A stretch of DNA of 64,000 nucleotides from assembly GCF_004342845.1 (NCBI RefSeq), contig NZ_SLXB01000018.1, positions 1 through 64,000 of the forward strand. Direction: 5' to 3'. Numbering within the stretch: position 1 is the stretch's first letter; each line of letters begins with the position of its first letter. This stretch comes from Prevotella heparinolytica. GTDB taxonomy: Bacteria; Bacteroidota; Bacteroidia; Bacteroidales; Bacteroidaceae. Shown here in pieces: positions 43,799 through 53,083 of the stretch. The notes beneath the pieces were generated by a model. That model was given only the letters and a program-made list of their open reading frames with translations. It was not told where the DNA came from and did not search any database. The translations under genes and the position numbers were made by a program.

Positions 43799-44863
43799 AT
43801 GGAGCAGAACAACCACCCTTTGATATCGTTCGGAATACCCGTGTACAATGCCGCCGGCCTGATAGAGCGCACCCTGCTGTCTGCCTTGGACCAAACCTAC
43901 CCGAACATCGAATACCTTTTTGTGGACGACAAGGGCAACAGCATGGACATCGTGCGCCGTGTGGTGAACGGGCATCCGCGCGGCCATGCCGTGCGCATCA
44001 TCGACCAGCAGCGCAATCAAGGGATAGCCGTGGCCCGCAACGCCATTCTGGACCATGCGCAAGGTGAGTATCTCTTTACGATGGACTGCGACGACGTGAT
44101 TGTGCCCGACTGCATAGAAATTCTTTACAACCAAATGCGGAGCCATCCCGTGGACTTCGTGGCCGCCTCGTTTGTGCGCATGGACATGAACGGAAATACC
44201 TACAAAGGCTGCCGCTACGACGACACCATCGTGGAAGGCGGCACCTATCCCGTGGCGCGCTACCGCTACGGCGAAGGCAAAGAACTGTTTGTGGCCTCGT
44301 GGAATAAGCTGTACCGGCTCGACTTCCTGAAAAAACACGACATACGCTGCCGGCCCGGACACTACAACGAAGACCCGTGGTTCACCTATCAAGTCATCCT
44401 GAACGCCCGTTCCTGTCACCTCATTCCCCACTGTACGCTGTACTACACCTGCAACCCCGAATCCGTGTCGGGCCTCTCCGCCTCGCGAGGATATACGGAG
44501 AAAATAGCACGCCAATACGTTGAGATACAGCAGTTGAAGAGCAACTACATTCGCCCCCTCACTGCCGAGACATTCTATCGCAACCTGTTGGCGGACATCA
44601 TGCAGATGAGCCTCTACCATGCCTACCGCATCGCCGACTCACGCCTGCTGCCTGCCGCCTTGAGGAAAGAGCTGATGCGGCAGATCCTGTCGGTATGTTT
44701 TACCGCCCCCGCCCGCGGCCACGGAGGAAAGCGAACGGCCAAATACCTGCTTCTCCGCGTTTTCTTCTCCCTGCCCATGACACTGAAGTGCGGCATGGTC
44801 GGTTTAGGCAGGACATTGCAAGTGAAAAAGCGGATAAGCAGGTGGGTGCATTTTAAACATTAG
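43799..44863 (+). CDS. family 2 glycosyltransferase
   Basis: 354 aa from ATG 43799 (MEQNNHPLISFGIPVYNAAG); the frame is open back to 43565, but that part crosses the promoter and is not protein-like. GT-A motifs: FGIPVYNAAGLIERTLLSAL, VDDKGNSMD, and DxD in YLFTMDCDDVIVPD. It is the only gene of the second EPS segment on the plus strand and meets it tail to tail, 21 bp from the phosphoribosyltransferase gene. Confidence 0.88.
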   Translation: MEQNNHPLISFGIPVYNAAGLIERTLLSALDQTYPNIEYLFVDDKGNSMDIVRRVVNGHPRGHAVRIIDQQRNQGIAVARNAILDHAQGEYLFTMDCDDVIVPDCIEILYNQMRSHPVDFVAASFVRMDMNGNTYKGCRYDDTIVEGGTYPVARYRYGEGKELFVASWNKLYRLDFLKKHDIRCRPGHYNEDPWFTYQVILNARSCHLIPHCTLYYTCNPESVSGLSASRGYTEKIARQYVEIQQLKSNYIRPLTAETFYRNLLADIMQMSLYHAYRIADSRLLPAALRKELMRQILSVCFTAPARGHGGKRTAKYLLLRVFFSLPMTLKCGMVGLGRTLQVKKRISRWVHFKH

Positions 44864-44884
44864 AATAAGAGCGTGTTTGTTATC

Positions 44885-45835
44885 CTATTCCTTTCCCGTC
44901 ATGCGCCGGATGTAATTGCGGATATCTAAAAGGAAGTTGCGCACCCGTGGCAGGCTTTGTCCCGACTTCAGGTTGTAGAGCAAAGACTTGGAGTCGTAAA
45001 TCATCCGGAAATTCTCGGTGCAGAGCACCGGTTTCTTGGTGAGACGGTTTATCTCGATGGCCTGCGAAAGGTTGCTTTCCACAAACAGCATATAGTTCAT
45101 GGACGAGGCAAACTCTTTCGCCTTGAACGAGGCGTGGCAGTTGGCACGCCGGCGGGCATCCATGTCGGGCAAATCGAGCATCACAAGTTTATTGTACTTC
45201 ACGTGGTGCTTGGCCAGCCATGCTTCCGTTTCAGGACGGTACTTCTCTAACCGTGAAGTCACCAGTGTGCCGATGGGAGCGCCGGGAATGAACAAGGGCT
45301 TGGCATTGAGCAGGAATTGACGGTAGCGCTCGCCGTCGTCATTCTCTTCGGGAGTAGGGTCTACGCACAACACACCATCGATGTCGAAACAAGCTTTCCG
45401 GATGCCGGTATGGTTCATGATGTTCCACTGAAAATAGCGCGGAAGGGGCACTGCCTCGAAATAGTAATCCACCAGATTCGTCTTCTCCGGAGCGGCATAC
45501 ACCACACAGTAGCTGATATCAAAGTCGCCTTGCAGTTCTTTCAGCAACTCTTTGCACTTGTTCAGGGCCGAGCCGGTTGCCACACTGTCGTCTACCACCA
45601 GAATCTTCTTGAACCGGTGCATGTCGAAAAATTGGCCGCGTTCGCCCGATTTGTAGATATGCCCGTTTCGGAAAGAATCCAGATCCGTCACCGGACGGTT
45701 CAGGTAAAGTGCCAGCAAATTGGCCGGAAACATGCCGCTGCGCGGGATGCCCACAATGAGGTCGAAATCGCGCGGCAGGATGTAGAGCCGCTTCAGAATG
45801 ATTTCGTTCAGGTCGTTTATGTTGCGATAGTTCAT
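44885..45835 (-). CDS. phosphoribosyltransferase-HAD fusion protein
   Basis: 316 aa from ATG 45835, overlapping the stop of the upstream glycosyltransferase by 4 nt (ATGA). Residues about 1-130 are a type I phosphoribosyltransferase with the PRPP loop ILVVDDSVATGSAL. Residues about 140-290 carry a HAD-like motif CFDIDGVLCVDPTPEEN and VTSRLEKYRPET. It could make or hydrolyse a phosphorylated sugar or nucleotide precursor for the polysaccharide; the substrate is unknown. A longer frame to 45982 is not supported. Confidence 0.78.
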   Translation of the reverse strand: MNYRNINDLNEIILKRLYILPRDFDLIVGIPRSGMFPANLLALYLNRPVTDLDSFRNGHIYKSGERGQFFDMHRFKKILVVDDSVATGSALNKCKELLKELQGDFDISYCVVYAAPEKTNLVDYYFEAVPLPRYFQWNIMNHTGIRKACFDIDGVLCVDPTPEENDDGERYRQFLLNAKPLFIPGAPIGTLVTSRLEKYRPETEAWLAKHHVKYNKLVMLDLPDMDARRRANCHASFKAKEFASSMNYMLFVESNLSQAIEINRLTKKPVLCTENFRMIYDSKSLLYNLKSGQSLPRVRNFLLDIRNYIRRMTGKE

Positions 45836-47031
45836 TTTTTCTCCTCCTGATAGTCTTTGATGATTCCATAAATTTTCTGTACGCTGTGCCCCCAACTGTG
45901 CGTCTCGGCAAAGGCCACGCGTTCCTGTTCCAGTTGTTTGTCGCCGATTTCTTTCACGGCGGCATCTATGGCAGACAGCCACTCTTCCTGATTGGCGGCA
46001 AGATGTGTGTGGGCCGAGAAGACGTCGCGCATGGTGTGGGTGCTGGTGGCTACCGTGGGCTTCCCCATAGCCAGATACTCGTCGATCTTCAAAGGATAGT
46101 TACCGTCGGTCATCGGGTTGACCATTTGCGGATTGATGCACACATCGTAGGCACGTAGATAAGCCGGCAGTTCGTTCACCGTCTTCTTTCCGAGAAAATA
46201 CACGTTGGGCACACTGTGGATGGGGTGTGCTTGAAAGCCTGCGTCTTCGGGTCCGGTGAACACAAAGCTGTACCGGGGACGCTGCTTAGCCAAGGTCAGC
46301 AGCAGGTCTCCGTCCAGACGCGTACTGTTCACTGTTCCCAAGTATCCGATGATGGGATGGGGGATGTTTTGTATGTCTTCCGGCGTCTCATATTTTTTTG
46401 AGGCGTCGTAGAGTGACAGGTTTACTCCGGTTTCAATCGGGTAGGTCTTGGGATTGTAAACTTGCAGTTCGGCCGCAAAATTGGTGGAATTGGCCAATAC
46501 GATATCGGCAGATGCCGCCAGCGCATATTCCGAGCGTGCACCGTGCTTGTGCCAATAGCGCTCGCCGATGACGTAGTCTCGCCGATAGTAGATGCTGATG
46601 GCGGGCCGGATGTACTCCTTCAGATAGCGGCTGCGGAAAAGGTCTGTGTCAATCAGGTGGATATAGTTTTTAAAGCCCAGTTCGCCGGCCATTTTCACTA
46701 TCCAGCGGCCCAGCTTTTTGTTGTTCACCCGGTTGAAGAGGTTGAACAACGGGGTAGGGAGCTGTCCCACGGGAAGCAGCGTAAAGGGGCAATCCAAAAC
46801 CCACATGTTTTCATTGATTCTTCGCAAGGCGGACGTTTCTCCTTTAAGCACCTTTATCCGGTGGCGGTAAGCGGCCGATTGCTTGTCGCCTTTCAGGCGG
46901 GAGGTAATGTCGAGTGGCGTGCTGACGTAGAGTACCCGGTTCTGCTTTGAAATCTCCAGAGCGGTATTTTTGATGGTACTGCCTATCTCGATGTCCCATG
47001 ATTGCAGGCTGGTGATGATGAAGTCTTTCAT
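45832..47031 (-). CDS. family 1/4-like glycosyltransferase
   Basis: 399 aa, GT-B type. The start FIITSLQSWDIEIGSTIKNTAL is of the class that acts on a lipid-linked chain; the donor half has IIGYLGTVNSTRLDGDLLL and NPMTDGNYPLKIDEYLAMGKP. It overlaps the next gene by 4 nt and follows the GT4 at 47078 by 46 bp. Confidence 0.82.
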   Translation of the reverse strand: MKDFIITSLQSWDIEIGSTIKNTALEISKQNRVLYVSTPLDITSRLKGDKQSAAYRHRIKVLKGETSALRRINENMWVLDCPFTLLPVGQLPTPLFNLFNRVNNKKLGRWIVKMAGELGFKNYIHLIDTDLFRSRYLKEYIRPAISIYYRRDYVIGERYWHKHGARSEYALAASADIVLANSTNFAAELQVYNPKTYPIETGVNLSLYDASKKYETPEDIQNIPHPIIGYLGTVNSTRLDGDLLLTLAKQRPRYSFVFTGPEDAGFQAHPIHSVPNVYFLGKKTVNELPAYLRAYDVCINPQMVNPMTDGNYPLKIDEYLAMGKPTVATSTHTMRDVFSAHTHLAANQEEWLSAIDAAVKEIGDKQLEQERVAFAETHSWGHSVQKIYGIIKDYQEEKK

Positions 47032-47077
47032 GGTCCTTTGAAGTTAAAGTATGCATGCTTGGTTGCATACGGGTTTG

Positions 47078-48205
47078 CTATTTTGATGATATCTCGCTGT
47101 AAATCTTCACATACTCCTCGGCTGTGTTTTTCCAAGAAAATTGTTCCACGCGTTTCAGGCCGTAGTGCACTTGCTGCTCGTAGAAAAGGTTGTCGGTCTC
47201 TAAGCGCAGCAGCGCGTCTGCTATCTCCTGCGGTTTTTGCGGATTGACAAGGAGGGCGCCTGTTCCTGCCACTTCGGGCATGGCGGAAGTGTTGCCGGTG
47301 ATGACCGGCGTGCCGCATGCCATAGCTTCGAGTATGGGAATGCCGAATCCTTCCTTTATCGAAGGGAAAAGAAAGGCGTAGGCTCTGTTGTACAGGGCCG
47401 GTAAATCTTCACCGGGCACATAGCCTGTATAAACGATATGGGCTGCACAGCTATCGATGCCCATATCGGCCAACAGGCTTTCTACGTAAGTTTGTTCCAG
47501 CCCGGTTACGATAAGTCTCAGTTTTCTTTTCGACCGGTTCAGGTACTCATGGTAGGAGCGTAATACGCCTCTTGTGTTCTTGCGCGGGTCGGTGTTTCCC
47601 AAAAACAGAAGGTACTCGTTTTCCGCTATGTATTTGCGGGTGACGGAAATCGTCTCGTCTTCTGGCAACAAGTGATATTGATTGCCGTATCCATTATAGA
47701 CTACACTGAGCCGGTTTTCCAACGTGGGGAATCTCTTTAGAATATTGGTGCGCTCTGTCTCGGACACTGTAATGACATGATGGCAGTGGCCTATAATTCT
47801 TGGAACATTCCAACGGCGGTAGTACCAGCCTAATTGTTGATAGCGCGACATCCCATCGGACTTCTCTTCGCCCAAAAAGATAATATCATGAAGTGTCAGC
47901 ACAGTGGGTATACCCGAATACAATGGTGCCGTGTTGGAGGTGCAATGCAACATGTCGACCTTTAAACGGCTGACGGCTAAGGGCAGAGCTATCTGTTCCC
48001 ATAGCGGATAGGTGGGGCATTTCAGATCGATGATATGGAGATTGGCCGATTCGTGCAGGCAACGATCTTCTCCGGGTGCGACAAACACAAAATATTCGTT
48101 GTCGTCTTTTCGGCTCTGAAGCTGTCTTAGAACCTCTAAAATAACAAAGTCCATCCCGTGTTTGTCGCATCGGAAGATGCGTTGTGCTTCAATGGCTATT
48201 CTCAT
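47078..48205 (-). CDS. family 4 glycosyltransferase
   Basis: 375 aa. Classic GT4: LTLHDIIFLGEEKSDGMSRYQ, YLLFLGNTDPRKNTRGVLRSY, and the donor-site PSIKEGFGIPILEAMACGTP (E-x7-E). Mannosyl- or related hexosyltransferase is typical for this group. It overlaps the GT2 upstream by 4 nt. Confidence 0.9.
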   Translation of the reverse strand: MRIAIEAQRIFRCDKHGMDFVILEVLRQLQSRKDDNEYFVFVAPGEDRCLHESANLHIIDLKCPTYPLWEQIALPLAVSRLKVDMLHCTSNTAPLYSGIPTVLTLHDIIFLGEEKSDGMSRYQQLGWYYRRWNVPRIIGHCHHVITVSETERTNILKRFPTLENRLSVVYNGYGNQYHLLPEDETISVTRKYIAENEYLLFLGNTDPRKNTRGVLRSYHEYLNRSKRKLRLIVTGLEQTYVESLLADMGIDSCAAHIVYTGYVPGEDLPALYNRAYAFLFPSIKEGFGIPILEAMACGTPVITGNTSAMPEVAGTGALLVNPQKPQEIADALLRLETDNLFYEQQVHYGLKRVEQFSWKNTAEEYVKIYSEISSK

Positions 48206-49428
48206 TGTTTTTCTGTTTTTGTCTCTGTTGAAACATTATTCTTTTTTTTCTTCTTCTTAAACTGTTTGATGTGACTGGATAGAGAAGCAAAAATAAGGAC
48301 AGGTAATGCCCAAAGAGCTTTTTTGAAGCGTCGGGCTATTTCACCTTCGGGCAAGGCCATGATAAATGTTAATGTGATGCCGGCTAATAGCATATACCAC
48401 TTGGGGCTCATGGTCCAATCGAGTATGGTCACGATGAAAGTACAGAAAGTAATAAGGGCTATGAGCAGGAAGCGGGAAGGAAGCAACCACTGGAACAGTT
48501 TGTTCACATAATCCCACTCTCCTTTCAGTAAAGCCAAAGGAAGTTGCTTTATGGCATGGAAAGTTGTGCTGTATTGAGTCTCGATCCATTCCTGCCTGCG
48601 TGCCTCATAACTGTCGGCATTATCTTCTTTCTTGCTGTAACACACCACGTCTTCCATGTATTCGGTATAGATGTTCTGCTTCAGCAGGGCTGTTTCTATG
48701 GATTTTGTCAAGTCCGAACCGGATAGGGTGGGCGCAATTCCATGAAACATCTGGAAATCGAATGCCATGGCCGAACCGATCAAAGCGGAAGAGAACCCCA
48801 TACGGGTATGTGCCTTACGGAAAAGATTGTTGTTGATTTCTTCACTGGCGGCACTGAGAATGGCAATGCTGGTGGTGAGGTTTTCCGTCATGCGGTGTGC
48901 CTGAATAGCGTCGCAACCGGAATAATATGCGTTGTTGAACAAATTGAGTGCATTGGGCACGATACGGTTATCGGAATTGAATATCACCACCATGTCATAT
49001 TCATTCGGAGAATAGCGTTCCATCACTTGCTGGATGGCATAGACCTTACTGCATTGCTCGCGATCGGGCACAACGATGTTGACCGGCATTTGCAGTATGG
49101 TGATGAAATCCTCTTCGGGCAACTGTGTGGCAGCCACGGCAATGTCGTATTTCTCGCGCGGATAGTTTTGCGTATCCAGAAAATGGTTGATGGATTCAAT
49201 CACTTCCTTACCGTTGCGCAATACACTGAACAATACCAGAAAACGTTGTTCTACTGCGGCTTTAGGATAGGGATTCTTATACTTGCCCAAGGAAAAAAGA
49301 GAACATATAAACAAATAAATTACCGGAATAGATAAAAATAGAAACAGCACAGCGTCGGCAATTTGCAGTGCATTGTTGTTCTCGTCCATCCACCAGTCGG
49401 GATTGAATATGGAAAAAATGTCCATCAT
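48202..49428 (-). CDS. membrane-anchored family 2 glycosyltransferase
   Basis: 408 aa. N-terminal membrane helix (ADAVLFLFLSIPVIYLFIC), GT2 core with IFNSDNRIVPN in the DxD position and RRQEWIETQYS as the acceptor motif, then two C-terminal membrane segments and a very basic tail with a run of six lysines. It is a paralogue of 26383-27555. The DxD is DN here (SDN), a small divergence. It overlaps its neighbours on both sides by 4 nt. Confidence 0.83.
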   Translation of the reverse strand: MMDIFSIFNPDWWMDENNNALQIADAVLFLFLSIPVIYLFICSLFSLGKYKNPYPKAAVEQRFLVLFSVLRNGKEVIESINHFLDTQNYPREKYDIAVAATQLPEEDFITILQMPVNIVVPDREQCSKVYAIQQVMERYSPNEYDMVVIFNSDNRIVPNALNLFNNAYYSGCDAIQAHRMTENLTTSIAILSAASEEINNNLFRKAHTRMGFSSALIGSAMAFDFQMFHGIAPTLSGSDLTKSIETALLKQNIYTEYMEDVVCYSKKEDNADSYEARRQEWIETQYSTTFHAIKQLPLALLKGEWDYVNKLFQWLLPSRFLLIALITFCTFIVTILDWTMSPKWYMLLAGITLTFIMALPEGEIARRFKKALWALPVLIFASLSSHIKQFKKKKKKNNVSTETKTEKQ

Positions 49429-50903
49429 ACGGATATTGTTTTTAGGGTTTTAACTGATTGTTTTTTTTGCCTGCTTTCCAAGAAATCGCACTCTATGTAG
49501 GAGCCGTTAAGGATGCAGGCCATGAAAGTGAACAAGAGGAACTGCGTGTTGGGCTGACCGAAAAACTGGTTGCCGTAGGCGCTCAGCATCAGTCCGAACA
49601 GAGAGCAGATCATGGCCGAAAGGATGTATCGTATCTTTGCGGTTTTCACTCTGAACATGATGACATAACAGCCCCACAGAATGAGCAATACGAATATGCC
49701 TACGTGTAGCAGTATGCCCACGATGCCGGTCTGCACCCATATTTTCACGTAGTAAGAGTCCACAGGGATTTCAGTGATGTAGCGTTCGCCGTATTTCCGC
49801 GATTCTACGCCGGCCAGTCCCATGCCCTCGCCGAAAGGCTTGTCCTTGAGGTATTCGGCTATGAGCTTCTGGTTTTCGAGTCGCACGTTGAGCGAAGCGT
49901 CTTCCGAAGGCTTAAAAGCTGTGCGCATGCGGCGCACATACTGGTTGCCCTCACCTATGTAGGTATGGGCAAAAAAGAGGTAGATGACGATGGCGCATGC
50001 GCCGACAATGGCCGTCATCTTTATGTTTTTGGCAATGATGGTGAAGAGTATCATCCCTCCCAACGGTACAATCATGGCTCCGCGGGTGCCCGACATGAAC
50101 ATGCCCACGATGGCAAGAACGGACACAAATGAATAAAACAGCTTGAACTTCTTGCTGCCGGTGTAGATCGCCAGAATGGCGTACATCAGCCCGAAGCCCC
50201 CCATGTTCGACCCGAAGTTGCCCGCATCGGAAAAAGTAGAGAAATAGCGCGTGCCCGATGAGAGCAGATGGGTGCGGTAGCTGCCGGCCATCAGCCACCT
50301 GATTTCGTATTCGTCGAAACCGAGCTCTTTCTGTATCATCATCTTGATGAAGGTGAGTATCACGAATATGGCCAGTCCGTTTATCAGATATTTCAGGTAG
50401 TTGTATTTGGTGAACAACACAGAGCAGAATATGGCCAGAAGCACCATGTTGGGATAGAAACTGCGCGAGTTTATCCAAGCCTCGGTCAATGCACTGGGAT
50501 TGATGAGTTCGATGAAACAATATACGAACCATACGAAAAAGCCCACCGTGAGCGGATTGAACGCCCGCTTCCACTGAAAATCGCGTGTAGTGAGGGCATG
50601 AAACAACATGCAGGCGAAAAAATAGATCAACGTCACCTCAAGCAGCGCGCTGATGTTGGTGAAGCGTTCTAACCGGCGGGCTATGGCTCCCCAGAAACAT
50701 GCCGTGGCCCCATAGGTGAAAAGGCTGATGATGGGATAACGAACCGACACGCTGAACCATAGCGCGGCAAGAGGAATGCCTGCTACGGCAAAAGCGCCGA
50801 TGGCCTGACCGCGCATGCAATAGTAGGCTATGGCAAACAATCCGGCCGCCACGACGGCGGAACTGATTGTTCCTATGGGTATGTCTCGGTTCGACGTCAA
50901 CAT
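49425..50903 (-). CDS. wzy: O-antigen-ligase-type polymerase (Wzy)
   Basis: 492 aa, about 12 membrane segments and a periplasmic loop (about 320-390) of Wzy_C/PF04932 type with GEGMGLAGVESRKYGERYITE. It polymerises repeat units on the periplasmic side, or ligates chains; the presence of a Wzz-type regulator next door favours polymerase. It overlaps the GT2 gene by 4 nt and starts 7 nt after the chain-length regulator. Confidence 0.85.
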   Translation of the reverse strand: MLTSNRDIPIGTISSAVVAAGLFAIAYYCMRGQAIGAFAVAGIPLAALWFSVSVRYPIISLFTYGATACFWGAIARRLERFTNISALLEVTLIYFFACMLFHALTTRDFQWKRAFNPLTVGFFVWFVYCFIELINPSALTEAWINSRSFYPNMVLLAIFCSVLFTKYNYLKYLINGLAIFVILTFIKMMIQKELGFDEYEIRWLMAGSYRTHLLSSGTRYFSTFSDAGNFGSNMGGFGLMYAILAIYTGSKKFKLFYSFVSVLAIVGMFMSGTRGAMIVPLGGMILFTIIAKNIKMTAIVGACAIVIYLFFAHTYIGEGNQYVRRMRTAFKPSEDASLNVRLENQKLIAEYLKDKPFGEGMGLAGVESRKYGERYITEIPVDSYYVKIWVQTGIVGILLHVGIFVLLILWGCYVIMFRVKTAKIRYILSAMICSLFGLMLSAYGNQFFGQPNTQFLLFTFMACILNGSYIECDFLESRQKKQSVKTLKTISV

Positions 50904-50910
50904 GCTTTGT

Positions 50911-53070
50911 TTATTTTACGGCGGCACGTTTCGAAGTCAGACCCAATTGAGCCAGACGGGTGAAGAAACTGTGAAGCAGGGTTCTTGGCGGAAGTTCGCC
51001 CGTGAAGCTCTCAACCACATCGCGGTCGGCATTGTTCAGATACAGTGCCATGGGGGTATCGCCCAATACTTCGCGCATGGACTTGAGGCGGACGTCATCA
51101 TCCTTACCCCATAGTCGGGCGGCATTGGCTATCAGCAGATTGAAGTCGGCCTGCTTTATCACTGCCAGTGGAAGAGTGGCGACACTGGGTGCGGGATATT
51201 CCACAAGGATAATGTCGGGCATCTGCTCCGCACTGTTGAGTTGCCAGAAATCGGATAACTGGCGAGCCTGTACGTAGGTCTGTGTGTCGGTCTCGAAGTC
51301 TATTCCGGCTTTCACCAACCGCACGTTAAGGTTTTCTGTCCGCCAATAATCGATGAAGTATTTGGCGAGGAAAGATTTTCCTTCTCTCTCTTCCATACTG
51401 AGCAGGTTGATGACCGTGGGACGACCGACCGCCAGATATTTATTGAGCTGACGACACGAATAGGCCGCCGCACGTCGGTTGCAAGCCTTGAGGAAGCCAC
51501 GGAACTTGAGGTTGCTGATGCCGTTGAAGGCTGCGATGACCGGAAGCCCCGTGAGCCGATGACTGCGTTCGGCGTCGCGCAACGTACGATCCAGCAACTC
51601 TATGATAAGGAAATAGGCACTGATGAACACAAGGCTGCTCACAAAGGCCACGATGATGTAGAACATACGTTTGCGCCCGTTGTCCTCAAGCGGGAAATCG
51701 GGTGGGGCGATGACTTGAAGGTTGGCGGTGGTCATCTTGATGTTCTGCAGGCGAAGGTGAGCCTCTGACAGACCGTGAAGTTGCTGACGGTAGGTATCTT
51801 CAGCTATGCCTACGGCGCGCTCTTTGCGCTTCACTTGGGTGCCTATGGGAGAAAAAGTCTGAAATTGGCTGAAAATATCGTCTCGTCTGTCTTTCAATAC
51901 CTTCAGTTCGGATTTGGCCTTGGCTTCGTTGATGCAAGCCAGAAGCCATTCGTTCACCATGTTTTCTATGCCTACCCCCTCTTTGGTGAAATTGTACTCG
52001 TTCAGGTTGTCGGACAGGTGGCTGATGGCTTGTTCCGTTTTCTTTAACTCGGTTTTATTTTTCGTTAACTTCTCGTTGTTGGCATAATTCTTGTCGGAGG
52101 TGAATATTTCTTCTTCCAAGATGTTTTGATTCAGGTTGGTAATCTTCTCCAATTGCTGTAACAGGTTTGTGTTGTCACGGATTATTTTGGCTCGTATATC
52201 CATTTTATCCTCTAACATTTTCCTCAAAGCCATGGCGCTCTCATAGGTGCGTGTAGCTTGTTCCTCACGGTCGTCTACCTCATATTTGGTTATGGCTAGG
52301 GCCTTGGTTTGTTCATCGTAGTTTATCACTTGCTTGGCTACGTTGTAGTTCATCAGGTCGTCCTCTTCCTGCGTCAGCTTTTCTTTGGCAAGCCTCACCT
52401 GTTCCTCAAAATAGGCTATCACGTTGTTGGTGGCGCTGAAGCGAAGAATCTCGTAAGCTTTCAACAGCTCGTCTTCTACAAGTTTCACCGTATTCTGGGC
52501 AATTCCCGGGTCTCCGCAGGTATAAGATATGTTCAGCAGGTCGCTGTTGTCCAACCTCTTTATGTCGATGGATTTAAGTGCGTTGTGCCCGTAGAAGGGT
52601 ACGGGACGGCTGAACATGGCATAGACAAAATTCCTGCCATTTTCTTTACGGTATTTTTGCAGATTTTCCGTGGTTTTTTCCACCGAGTTGCGGTCTACCA
52701 GTGCCAATACCTCTTTCGGGGTAGAGCGCAGCAACTGACGGTAGTGTTTGGCCTTGATGTACTGGTTGTCGTTCCACTCCTCGCCGTGCACTAAGTTGGT
52801 GGCAAGCAGTCGCAACGATACTTTCTCCAAGGTGCTTTTGGACTTGGCTATGTTGATAAGGTTGTCGAAAGTGCTTCCCACGTTCACCACTCTGCTGCCG
52901 TCAAGATTGGTTTCGTTGGTTACGCCTGCATAGATCTGACTGTTCACTGTGTAGGTGAAAGGCAGAAACTGTGTGAAGTAAATCACGACGATGGTTACGA
53001 GAAGACTGCCCCATACCAGCCAGTAGCGTATGCGGTAGAAGAACTGTGAAATGAACTGTACGATATCCAT
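50911..53070 (-). CDS. Wzz/GumC-type chain-length regulator with degenerate tyrosine-kinase domain
   Basis: 719 aa. Membrane helices near residues 16-36 and about 470-495 enclose a long periplasmic coiled-coil domain rich in Lys, Glu and Asn. The cytoplasmic C-terminal domain resembles a BY-kinase: INLLSMEEREGKSFLAKYF in the Walker A place and IILVEYPAPS in the Walker A' place, where Asp is normally found. The final residues show no tyrosine cluster. Export control without normal autophosphorylation is likely. It lies between wzy and the TolC-like gene. Confidence 0.85.
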   Translation of the reverse strand: MDIVQFISQFFYRIRYWLVWGSLLVTIVVIYFTQFLPFTYTVNSQIYAGVTNETNLDGSRVVNVGSTFDNLINIAKSKSTLEKVSLRLLATNLVHGEEWNDNQYIKAKHYRQLLRSTPKEVLALVDRNSVEKTTENLQKYRKENGRNFVYAMFSRPVPFYGHNALKSIDIKRLDNSDLLNISYTCGDPGIAQNTVKLVEDELLKAYEILRFSATNNVIAYFEEQVRLAKEKLTQEEDDLMNYNVAKQVINYDEQTKALAITKYEVDDREEQATRTYESAMALRKMLEDKMDIRAKIIRDNTNLLQQLEKITNLNQNILEEEIFTSDKNYANNEKLTKNKTELKKTEQAISHLSDNLNEYNFTKEGVGIENMVNEWLLACINEAKAKSELKVLKDRRDDIFSQFQTFSPIGTQVKRKERAVGIAEDTYRQQLHGLSEAHLRLQNIKMTTANLQVIAPPDFPLEDNGRKRMFYIIVAFVSSLVFISAYFLIIELLDRTLRDAERSHRLTGLPVIAAFNGISNLKFRGFLKACNRRAAAYSCRQLNKYLAVGRPTVINLLSMEEREGKSFLAKYFIDYWRTENLNVRLVKAGIDFETDTQTYVQARQLSDFWQLNSAEQMPDIILVEYPAPSVATLPLAVIKQADFNLLIANAARLWGKDDDVRLKSMREVLGDTPMALYLNNADRDVVESFTGELPPRTLLHSFFTRLAQLGLTSKRAAVK

Positions 53071-53083
53071 AACTGTTTGAACC

